From contig JAJJLU010004691.1 of the NCBI GenBank assembly GCA_023807065.1, forward strand, positions 1-10,353: a stretch of DNA of 10,353 bases, in the 5' to 3' direction. The stretch comes from Isotricha intestinalis. Taxonomy: Eukaryota; Ciliophora; Litostomatea; Vestibuliferida; Isotrichidae. Made by a program: the position numbers and the translations under genes. The notes below the pieces were generated by a model. It made no database searches. It had not been told where the DNA came from and worked only from the letters and a program-made list of their open reading frames with translations. Shown here one piece after another: positions 1 through 6,222 of the stretch (the stretch's first letter is position 1; each line of letters starts with the position of its first letter).

Positions 1-149
1 AAGTTCACTTAAAAAAATAGCTCAAGAATTAGGAGGAAAATATGAGTGCTGAAGAATTAAAAGATATGCTTGAAAGAGCTTCTGCTAATGGTACTGAATT
101 AACTTTTGATGAATTCTATGAAATTATGACCAAGAAATCTTTCCCTTAA
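1..149 (+). CDS. Centrin-like EF-hand protein, C-terminal end, with one frameshift
   Basis: This is the last ~48 codons of a centrin/caltractin-type calcium-binding protein, a component of centrioles and basal bodies. Two frames read together give the family C-terminus: bases 2-40 read S-S-L-K-K-I-A-Q-E-L-G-G, matching the start of EF-hand 4, and bases 42-149 read M-S-A-E-E-L-K-D-M-L-E-R-A, then F-D-E-F-Y-E-I-M-T-K-K-S-F-P and TAA. The two frames are offset by one base at the AAAA run at 37-40; one A fewer would restore a continuous centrin. The fourth calcium loop looks degenerate (A-S-A-N-G-T-E-L-T where a D-x-D-x-D-G loop is expected, and about one residue short), so it probably does not bind calcium. 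The 5' part lies outside the window. The frameshift may be a sequence error, a recent pseudogene or, less likely, programmed. Centrin identity is fairly firm; calmodulin-like relatives remain possible. Confidence 0.72.
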
Positions 150-471
150 ATTAAATTTTGTAATGGAAAGATTTTCATTTGTGATTTTTTTTTAATTTAA
201 TGATTGTTTTTTTGATTTTTTTTAATGGAAAATATTTTTGATTTTTTTTTAAATTTTTTTTTTCGTTTTTTTTTTTTGATTTTGGGTATTTAAATTTTAA
301 AATGAAATTTAAAAAAATATTTTTTTATTATTTATTGGTTAATTAGTTTTATCATAAATCTTAATTGTTTTTCCTATTGTATAAAATAAATAAATTATTT
401 TAAATTTAGTTTTTTTCATAACTAAAATATAATTTATTTTTTTAAATATATGATTTTATTTAAATTTAAAA
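150..471. other. AT-rich spacer with repeated T tracts
   Basis: No gene was found on either strand. The first half (about 182-285) is a run of irregular GA(T)n units, with T tracts of 7 to 13 bases separated by GA, AA or CG. It lies directly after the centrin stop, so it would form a U-rich 3' UTR or terminator region on the plus strand. The second half is A/T-rich leader sequence of the next gene. Confidence 0.6.
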
Positions 472-485
472 ATGTCTTTATCTGA
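450..485 (+). other. Short upstream ORF overlapping the start of the 412-aa gene
   Basis: An ATG at 450 opens an 11-codon frame that ends in TGA at 483-485. It overlaps the main ATG at 472 in a different frame. If transcription starts upstream of 450, scanning ribosomes would meet this ATG first and initiation at 472 would be reduced. The transcription start is unknown, and chance ATGs are common in such AT-rich DNA. Confidence 0.25.
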
Positions 486-1710
486 ACAATTTAAAAAAAT
501 AGAAAAAATTAAATTTAACTTATATACTGCAAAAAATGAATTAGATAAACTTTTTTCTTTTACTTTAAATTTGGATGAAGATAATGTTTTTTCATATTCA
601 AAAACAAAATTTGAAAAAGAATTAATTAATAAAGTATTAACAATTAAATTAACATTTCTTTTTGAAATTTGTAAAAATAATTTATCTTATCAAGAAATGA
701 AAAATTTTAATGAATATTTTTATGAAAAATATGTAGGTACTATTGAAATATTAAAACAATTTGAAAATATTTCTGAAATAAATTTAATAAAATTTAAAGT
801 AATAATATTAAGTTGGATTTTATATTCACAAAAAAAAGACAAAAATATTTTGGAACTTTATTCAAATTGTATTAATTTTCTTTATAAAAAAGAAGAAAAT
901 ATTTTTTTTTATGATTATTTATTTAAACTTCCTTGTGTATATTATATAAAGGAAATTTTAATGAAATGTTTCTTTGAAAATAATTTTGGGATAGAAATGA
1001 TAAATTATTTTAAAAATATAGTCTCAGAAGAAAAAAAAGTTACAATAATTCCAAAAATTCAAACTAAAAAAGAAGAAGAAAATGTAACAAAAGAAACAAT
1101 AGAAAAAGATAATCAAACAAGATTTTGTTTTAATGGAGGAATAAATAATAAATTATTATTTTCAAGAACACCAAAACTTATAAATCTAAATGAAATTAAA
1201 AGAATTAAAATGAATCAAACATCTTTAATTGAAAAATATTTTAATCACTGCTCAAAAACAAAAGAAGAATATAAGTATAAAATTAATACTCAAATTCCTG
1301 ATAAAGAAAGTACAAAAGCTAAGATTAGAAATATAGTAAATGGAAAATTTTATGTAGATGAAATTATATCAGTGAAAAAGAATGATTTAAATGTAAATGA
1401 TAATTTAAATAATAAAAATAGTAAATCTTTAAAAATAAAAGTTAATCATAAAAATAAAACAGATAATTTTGAAAATAAATATTTTTTAATCTCAAGGAAA
1501 TTTAGAAATAAAACTGGGAGTCAAAATAGAAGTAAAAAAAATAATCAATTTTTGTCTCAAAAATCAAATATTGAAAATGATGAAGAAGAAATTTTAGCAA
1601 TTAAAACAAAAAAATTAATAGATGATGAAAATTTACTCGAAAAAAATATAAATGATTCAAAAAGAAAAAGGGATTATTATAATTTATTTGCTCAAAAGAA
1701 TTATTATTAA
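472..1710 (+). CDS. 412-aa protein of unknown function
   Basis: I do not recognise this protein. It is a single intact exon with an A-rich start context (AAAAATG) and a TAA stop. Residues 1-190 are mostly helical, rich in Leu, Ile, Phe and Lys, with spaced hydrophobic positions; there is no signal peptide or clear membrane span. From about 190 to 412 the protein turns polar and Lys/Asn/Glu-rich, as in a disordered tail. A less repetitive island near 217-260 (Q-T-R-F-C-F-N-G-G-I, then S-R-T-P-K-L-I-N-L-N-E-I-K-R-I) may be a conserved motif. A basic K-R-K-R-D-Y-Y-N-L-F stretch close to the C-terminus could be a nuclear localisation signal. The Derlin gene begins 57 nt after the stop in the same orientation. 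An uninterrupted 412-codon frame in DNA this AT-rich is strong evidence of a real gene; the function is open. Confidence 0.85.
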   Translation: MSLSEQFKKIEKIKFNLYTAKNELDKLFSFTLNLDEDNVFSYSKTKFEKELINKVLTIKLTFLFEICKNNLSYQEMKNFNEYFYEKYVGTIEILKQFENISEINLIKFKVIILSWILYSQKKDKNILELYSNCINFLYKKEENIFFYDYLFKLPCVYYIKEILMKCFFENNFGIEMINYFKNIVSEEKKVTIIPKIQTKKEEENVTKETIEKDNQTRFCFNGGINNKLLFSRTPKLINLNEIKRIKMNQTSLIEKYFNHCSKTKEEYKYKINTQIPDKESTKAKIRNIVNGKFYVDEIISVKKNDLNVNDNLNNKNSKSLKIKVNHKNKTDNFENKYFLISRKFRNKTGSQNRSKKNNQFLSQKSNIENDEEEILAIKTKKLIDDENLLEKNINDSKRKRDYYNLFAQKNYY

Positions 1711-1767
1711 TTATTTATTATATAAATATTAATTTAATAATTATAATTAAAATTAAAACAATTGATT

Positions 1768-2568
1768 ATGTCAAATTCTACATTTACAAATTATTATATG
1801 GGAATGATGATAGTAACATCAGTTTTAATTTCTTTGTTTCCTTTTATTCCAACTTTTTGGTATTTTGCTTTTAGTATTAAATTAATAATTCATAATTTTC
1901 AAATTTGGAGATTATTTACAAATTTTTTAATAGCCCCTTCATTAAAACTAGGAATAGGATTTATTTTTCAAATGATTTCATTGTATAAAAGTTTAAGTGA
2001 ATTAGAAATAAATGCAAAAAGCAATAGAAAATATTCTTCTTTTATAATGTTATTGATAACTTTATGTTCAATGATAATTATGTTAAGCTTTTTTTTATAT
2101 TTTTGTTTTGGAATTAAAGAAAGTAGAAGTTTAGTTCATCAATTAATTTTTGCTATTTTTGCTATATCTTCATATAGAGAACCTAATAAAAAAGTAATGA
2201 TATATTTTATTCCAATGAGAAATAAATTTTTCCCTTTTGCTTTAATGTTAGTTAATATTATTAGTGGGGGTTATGTTGAAATTCAAGATATTATTAGACC
2301 TATAGTTGGTTTTATAATTGGTTATTTTTATGTTATTTTAAATGATAAATATAATTTATTCAAGATTCCTGTTTTTATTAAGAAAATATTTAAAGATAAA
2401 ATTGAAATTATTTCTAATGAAAAAGAAGTGAAAAAAAAGAAAGAAAATATTATTTTTAATTTGAATAGAAATGATAATACTAATATTGCTTTTAGAAAAA
2501 AAGGAAGTATAATTGAAGGTAATGAATATAAAGAATTTGACGTAAACAAAGAAATTAAATGGGAATAA
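1768..2568 (+). CDS. Derlin (Der1-like ER membrane protein)
   Basis: Derlins are rhomboid-fold pseudoproteases of the ER membrane that help move misfolded proteins to the cytosol for proteasomal degradation. The 266-residue product has about six hydrophobic segments. It carries the family W-R signature in F-Q-I-W-R-L-F-T-N-F (W47-R48), followed by a Gly-rich segment around G62-G64. Near 167-190 it has G-G-Y-V-E-I-Q-D and then the G-x-x-x-G motif (G181, G185) in the last membrane segment. The rhomboid catalytic Ser/His pair is absent, as expected. The tail after about residue 208 is Lys/Glu/Asn-rich; I see no F-x-G-x-G-x-x-L (SHP) motif for p97/Cdc48 binding, so recruitment may differ. The start is the ATG at 1768; the frame extends two codons upstream to a TTG, which is not a plausible eukaryotic start. 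No intron is needed. Whether it is closer to Derlin-1 or Derlin-2/3 cannot be told by eye. Confidence 0.88.
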   Translation: MSNSTFTNYYMGMMIVTSVLISLFPFIPTFWYFAFSIKLIIHNFQIWRLFTNFLIAPSLKLGIGFIFQMISLYKSLSELEINAKSNRKYSSFIMLLITLCSMIIMLSFFLYFCFGIKESRSLVHQLIFAIFAISSYREPNKKVMIYFIPMRNKFFPFALMLVNIISGGYVEIQDIIRPIVGFIIGYFYVILNDKYNLFKIPVFIKKIFKDKIEIISNEKEVKKKKENIIFNLNRNDNTNIAFRKKGSIIEGNEYKEFDVNKEIKWE

Positions 2569-2670
2569 TAATTAAATATTAAAATGTTTTTTTCAATATA
2601 AATAAAATATTTATCTAAATCAAATATATTTTAATCATTAAATAATTCATTAATTTATATTATTATTTTC

Positions 2671-3434
2671 TTATATTATATTTATAAATTTAAGAAATAA
2701 TTCAATTGATTCTTTCCTTTTTTTATGAATTTAAAAAGTAATAATGATTATTTACTTATTTTCTTTATTAAAATGTGTTTATCTTTATTTTAATGATTCA
2801 ATAACATTCTATTTTTTTAAATGATATATAATTGTATATAAATATTAAGAGATATATAATTTTATTTAATCTAGGAAAAGTTCTTTGTTTGAAATCTACA
2901 TTTAATATAATCAAAAATAAAAATACTTTCTTTGACATAAAATAAACAATTATTAGAATGAATTTACAAATAATTAATAGATATATGAATTCAGAAAAAG
3001 TGAGTTTAATATGGAATTTAAATTAATATTTTTCAAACTAATATTTTATTTCTTTAATATAACTTCCATCAAAATTATAATTTCCTTCAATTAATTCATT
3101 AATAACAATTAAAGCATTAATTGATTTTTGATATAATCAATAGAAAGTTGAAAGATAAAAGATTATTGATTAACTTTTCTACAGATTTTTTTTAATTGAT
3201 TTATTCAAAATTTTTGTAAAATCTTCAAATGACATTTTTATTTTCTGACTTTCATAATTTAAAATTAAATGTACAATATTTCTTTCTAATATTATGTTAG
3301 AAGTTGCGTTTTCTAATAATTGATTTAAATTGATTTTACGTTATTGTTATTATCATCAATGTTTTATTTTTGAATTATAAAATCTGGTATATTTATTTTT
3401 ATTTAATTTTTTATTATTTATTGTACTCATAAAT
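2671..3434 (-). pseudogene. Broken coding region of unknown family, many frame changes
   Basis: Protein-like sequence runs along the minus strand from an ATG at 3434 (M-S-T-I-N-N-K-K-L-N-K-N-K-Y) to a TAA at 2671-2673, split among the three frames. Clean stretches include 3182-3340 (53 codons, with E-N-A-T-S-N-I-I-L-E-R and M-S-F-E-D-F-T-K-I-L), about 3038-3110 (A-L-I-V-I-N-E-L-I-E-G-N-Y-N-F-D-G), 2801-3022 (74 codons), and the end near 2671-2740 (K-K-R-K-E-S-I-E-L-F-L-K-F-I-N). Most frame changes can be explained by loss of one base in an A or T run. I recognise no domain. It may be one decayed gene of about 250 codons, more than one, or a real gene spoiled by sequence errors. Part of the apparent coding character could come from the AT-rich composition, so the exact limits are uncertain. 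Confidence 0.45.
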
Positions 3435-3462
3435 TATTTATTTTGTTTAATGATATTTAATC

Positions 3463-3546
3463 TATTATAAAATTTTTATTTATTAATTTTTTTTATATAA
3501 TTAATATATTATAAAACTTTTATTTATTATTTTTATATAATTAATA
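3463..3546. repeat. Two-copy direct tandem repeat, 44 nt and 40 nt
   Basis: Copy 1 (3463-3506) and copy 2 (3507-3546) lie head to tail with no base between them. Both begin TATTATAAAA and end ATATAATTAATA. They differ by one T-to-C change about ten bases in and by a 4-base length difference in the central T tract. The repeat sits about 70 nt upstream of the ISG12-like gene, so it may fall in that gene's promoter or leader; no function can be assigned. Confidence 0.8.
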
Positions 3547-3613
3547 AAAAAAGTAGAAATAATTAGTTAAAAAATGAATATATAAACAATTTAAAAAAAA
3601 AATAATTAAAAAA

Positions 3614-3883
3614 ATGCCTTTTGGAATAGGAACTATTGCAATGATAGGAGGAGGAGTCATAGGTGCAGTAGGGATAATTCCAATGGCGATAGGATTTGGA
3701 ACAACAGGAATTGTAGCTGGAAGCATTGCAGCCGCCACTCAAAGTTCCATAGGAGCAGTTACTGCTGGAAGCACTTTTGCCACAATGACTTCTCTTGGAA
3801 TGACTGGGGTTTTTTCCTCATTAGCAGGAATTGGGACTGCTATCACAGGAGCTGGTGCAGCTATTGCTGCTTTAGTCCCATAA
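3614..3883 (+). CDS. IFI6/IFI27 (ISG12)-like small membrane protein
   Basis: This 89-residue protein is rich in Gly, Ala, Ile and Thr, with two or three weakly hydrophobic segments. Its layout follows the IFI6/IFI27 (ISG12, Ifi-6-16) family: an N-terminal G-G-G-V-I-G-A-V-G stretch, then P-M-A-I-G-F-G-T-T-G-I-V-A-G-S-I-A-A at about 23-40, then T-A-G-S-T-F-A-T-M-T-S-L-G-M-T-G-V at about 50-66, and a Gly/Ala-rich hydrophobic end. Animal members are interferon-induced membrane proteins linked to mitochondria and the ER; the role in protists is not known. The start is an ATG in a strongly A-rich context, and TAATAA closes the frame. The gene is much richer in G+C than its surroundings, partly because GGN and GCN codons dominate, but about 14 of 84 non-Met codons also end in G or C. 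A bacterial-type Gly-rich membrane peptide is a weaker alternative. Confidence 0.75.
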   Translation: MPFGIGTIAMIGGGVIGAVGIIPMAIGFGTTGIVAGSIAAATQSSIGAVTAGSTFATMTSLGMTGVFSSLAGIGTAITGAGAAIAALVP

Positions 3884-3964
3884 TAAATTATACACTTATA
3901 TATTTATAAATTTATATATTTAAACAAACATAAAAAAACAATAAATTTCTTTTTTTATTTCTTT

Positions 3965-4233
3965 TTATAATCTATAATTACCAAATATTAATAGATATTT
4001 TCTTTAACTTTTTTTCTGTATTTGTCAACTTCTTTCTCTCCAACAAGAATTATCTTAAGTTTAATTTTTATTTCTTTCCATTCATAAATATTTGTATTGA
4101 ATTATCAAAATATTTAAAATTATAAAAAGAATTTATCATTTCAATTTTAAAAAACATTATAAAATTATGACTTTGTGAATTGATTTTTAATAATATTATT
4201 AAAAAATTTGAAGAAAAAATATATATTAAAAAT
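3965..4233 (-). pseudogene. Broken C-terminal coding remnant, unknown family
   Basis: On the minus strand a frame open from about 4233 reads L-L-K-I-N-S-Q-S-H-N-F-I-M-F-F-K-I-E-M, continuing to F-D-N-S-I-Q-I-F-M-N-G-K. The frame then shifts at an AAA run near 4077 to I-K-L-K-I-I-L-V-G-E-K-E-V-D-K-Y-R-K-K-V. It shifts again near 3990, after which it would end in F-G-N-Y-R-L and a TAA at 3965-3967. Both breaks fit loss of one base in a short A or T run. No start codon or upstream part is visible, and the 5' end runs into the leader of the gene at 4292. The family is not recognised. The I-I-L-V-G-E-K string resembles a P-loop GTPase beta strand, but the G-x-x-x-x-G-K-S/T loop is absent. Confidence 0.35.
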
Positions 4234-4291
4234 AATTAAATTGAATATTTAAAAATTAATTTGATATTAATAATTATTTATTTTTATATTG

Positions 4292-5383
4292 ATGGTTAAA
4301 TTTTTTTTTCAAATAATAGTATTTCCATTATTAATATCATTTATAAATTCTTTTATCCCATATGAAAAATATAATAAACAAACTTATATAACAATAATAA
4401 ATAGAACTCATTTTTCATGTGATAATAATACAAGAATTTTACCAATAAATAATTTAAATGATGATTATTGTGATTGTATTGATGGAAGTGATGAAAATAA
4501 AACAAATGCATGTCCCAATGGAACATTTCAATGTAACAATTATTTATATTATCCAGAAATAATTTCAACTCAAAAATTAAACGATCAAATATGTGATTGT
4601 TGTGATGGAAGTGATGAAAAAAATAATTATTGTCCTAATAATTGTTTAACTTTATCACAAAAAGAATATGAAAAATTATTTAATGAATTTACAACATTAG
4701 AATCTGTTATTGCATCGTATAATGAAAAAGATAATAATGAATATTTTAATTATAATTTTGATTTAATAAATTTTATAATTGATTTATATCATAATCAAAC
4801 TCAATTATTATATCAAAAAAATTTAATTCATTCATATATAAGAGAAATTGAACTTAATTTAGAAAATTCAACAACAAATCAAATAGATCCAATTCTAAAT
4901 GTTTCTTTAATAGATTTAAGAAATTTAGAGGATATTTTGGATAATAAAATAAAAGAAAACAAGGAAAAATTGAAAGAAAATCAATTAACAATATCATATA
5001 TGATAAAATATGGTTTATATTACGATTTAGGAGAAGAATGTATTGATGTAAGATATAATGATTATAAATGTAATTTATGTTTAAAAGATTTTAGTTGTAG
5101 TGGAACAAATTCACATCAAAAAGACAAACATCACTTTTTTGGTAAATTCACTAAATTTGAAAACAATGTAGCTTATTTTGAAAATGGACATAATTGTAAT
5201 AATTATGATGTAAGTTTTTCTGCGAGAGTTAGGTTTGAATGTGGGACAAGAGATTCTTTTGTTTTTATTAATAAAGATAATAGATGTTTGTATAATTTTA
5301 TTTATTATACAAAAATGGGTTGTAATAATAATAAAATAAATAATTTAATTAGTAAAATCAAGTTAATTTTAAGAGAAAATTAA
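4292..5383 (+). CDS. Glucosidase II beta subunit-like protein (short form)
   Basis: Glucosidase II beta (PRKCSH) holds the catalytic alpha subunit in the ER and guides trimming of glucose from N-glycans through its mannose-binding MRH domain. The 363-residue product has an N-terminal signal peptide (about 1-20, V-K-F-F-F-Q-I-I-V-F-P-L-L-I-S-F). Two LDLa-like cysteine modules follow: N-D-D-Y-C-D-C-I-D-G-S-D-E (about 56-68) and N-D-Q-I-C-D-C-C-D-G-S-D-E (about 97-109), the family hallmark. A helical, Glu/Lys-rich middle (about 120-235) comes next. A cysteine-rich MRH-type domain at about 243-344 includes F-G-K-F, V-R-F-E-C-G and N-R-C-L-Y. The protein is shorter than animal and fungal forms (about 500 residues), and there is no acidic stretch and no K/HDEL-type ER retrieval signal; it ends L-R-E-N. 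The start is ATG 4292. Its stop lies 28 nt from the stop of the convergent DHHC gene. Confidence 0.85.
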   Translation: MVKFFFQIIVFPLLISFINSFIPYEKYNKQTYITIINRTHFSCDNNTRILPINNLNDDYCDCIDGSDENKTNACPNGTFQCNNYLYYPEIISTQKLNDQICDCCDGSDEKNNYCPNNCLTLSQKEYEKLFNEFTTLESVIASYNEKDNNEYFNYNFDLINFIIDLYHNQTQLLYQKNLIHSYIREIELNLENSTTNQIDPILNVSLIDLRNLEDILDNKIKENKEKLKENQLTISYMIKYGLYYDLGEECIDVRYNDYKCNLCLKDFSCSGTNSHQKDKHHFFGKFTKFENNVAYFENGHNCNNYDVSFSARVRFECGTRDSFVFINKDNRCLYNFIYYTKMGCNNNKINNLISKIKLILREN

Positions 5384-5411
5384 AAAAATATAAATAAATT
5401 AAAAAAAATAT

Positions 5412-6222
5412 TTAATCAGGCCAATAAATATTTAAGAAATGAGAATCATCAAAAATTTTGGAAATACTTTCAGATAATTTTCTGTTTTTTTTGTTAGGAT
5501 TATCAATATGATATTGTTTATATTTTAATTCTAAACTAGTATAATCATAATAAAGTAAATATAAATGTAAACAAACAAAATAAATTAAACATAAAGAAAC
5601 AATTCCAGAAAATATACATATAAAAAATGCTGAAATAGGAGCTCTTAAAAGAATTTGGAAAGTAAAAGGATAATATTTTTTCTCCCTAAACTCATTATTA
5701 ATTTGATCAATGAATTTTTTAATTTGTAAAAATGATAAAATAAACATTATCAAAGTATTAAGTAAAGAAATGAAAACATAACTACAAAAATATTTATAAT
5801 TTTTTCTCCCAATACAATTATTTAAAAAATAACAATGATGGTCTAATTTATCAATACATAAATTACAAATTGAACAATGATGGCTTCTTGGGGGTCTTAA
5901 TTTTCCACATTTTTTACATTCAGTATAATTTTCATATTTTTTGTTATTTTTTTTATCTTTTGGAATTGTATCAATTTCTGAGGTAGTAGAAATAATACAA
6001 TAAAAATTCCTAATTAAGCATAATTGATGAAAAACACATAAAAAATATAATAAAAATTGTAAATATTCATTTTCTTGGAATATATTTGGTAATATTTTAA
6101 AATCATTTATTATTATTCCAATTAACCATAAGAAACATTGTGTAATTATTTGAGATGCTCCTATTATATTATATGGATTGTCAAATTTGACTAATTTAAA
6201 TTTTAACAAATATTTTACCCAT
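5412..6222 (-). CDS. DHHC-type protein S-acyltransferase (palmitoyltransferase), two exons
   Basis: DHHC enzymes attach palmitate to cysteines of membrane proteins. The spliced product has 260 residues: exon 1 is only ATGG (6219-6222) and exon 2 runs 6190-5412, giving M-V-K-F-D-N-P-Y-N-I-I. The exon 2 frame has no upstream in-frame ATG, only a TTG at 6209, so the mini exon is needed. Four membrane segments lie near 10-32, 43-65, 136-160 and 184-215. The cytosolic zinc-binding CRD between segments 2 and 3 has C93-x2-C96, H106-C107, C110, C113, then the catalytic D-H-H-C (118-121) and C127. After segment 4, T-S-L-E at about 219-222 stands in for the usual T-T-x-E. The motif after DHHC is Y-F-L-N-N-C rather than the common P-W-V-N-N-C. 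The C-terminus ends N-I-Y-W-P-D. Which substrate it acts on cannot be told. Confidence 0.88.
6191..6218 (-). other. 28-nt spliceosomal intron in the DHHC gene
   Basis: On the minus strand the intron starts GTAAAATA and ends AAATTAG. Removal joins ATGG to TCAAATTTGAC and gives an in-frame start for the DHHC protein. If retained, the frame from the ATG hits a TAA within the intron after eight codons. Its length is 3n+1, so retention would be visible to nonsense-mediated decay. Confidence 0.75.

Noticed and set aside
37..43. Programmed +1 frameshift in the centrin gene
   Set aside because: The known Euplotes-type signal is a lysine codon followed by a stop codon (AAA-TAA/TAG); here AAA is followed by TAT, so a homopolymer error or mutation is simpler.
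2328..2549. Minus-strand frame of 73 codons
   Set aside because: It lies antisense inside Derlin; its Phe/Ser/Leu-rich text is the mirror of the Lys/Glu-rich tail.
3541..3738. Minus-strand frame of 65 codons
   Set aside because: It is antisense to the ISG12-like gene; its Pro/Ile/Ala text is the complement of Gly/Ala/Ile codons, and the plus frame matches a known family.
4353..4568. Minus-strand frame of 71 codons, His/Tyr/Asn-rich
   Set aside because: Antisense to the two cysteine modules of the glucosidase II beta-like gene.
5355..5376. Possible 22-nt intron (GTAAAA to AAG) near the end of the glucosidase II beta gene
   Set aside because: It lacks the TAG end, is shorter than the three supported introns, and removing it gives no ER retrieval signal or other gain.
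6209..6211. TTG as the start codon of the DHHC gene
   Set aside because: Eukaryotes rarely start at TTG, and an ATG with a consensus 28-nt intron just upstream gives a complete N-terminus.
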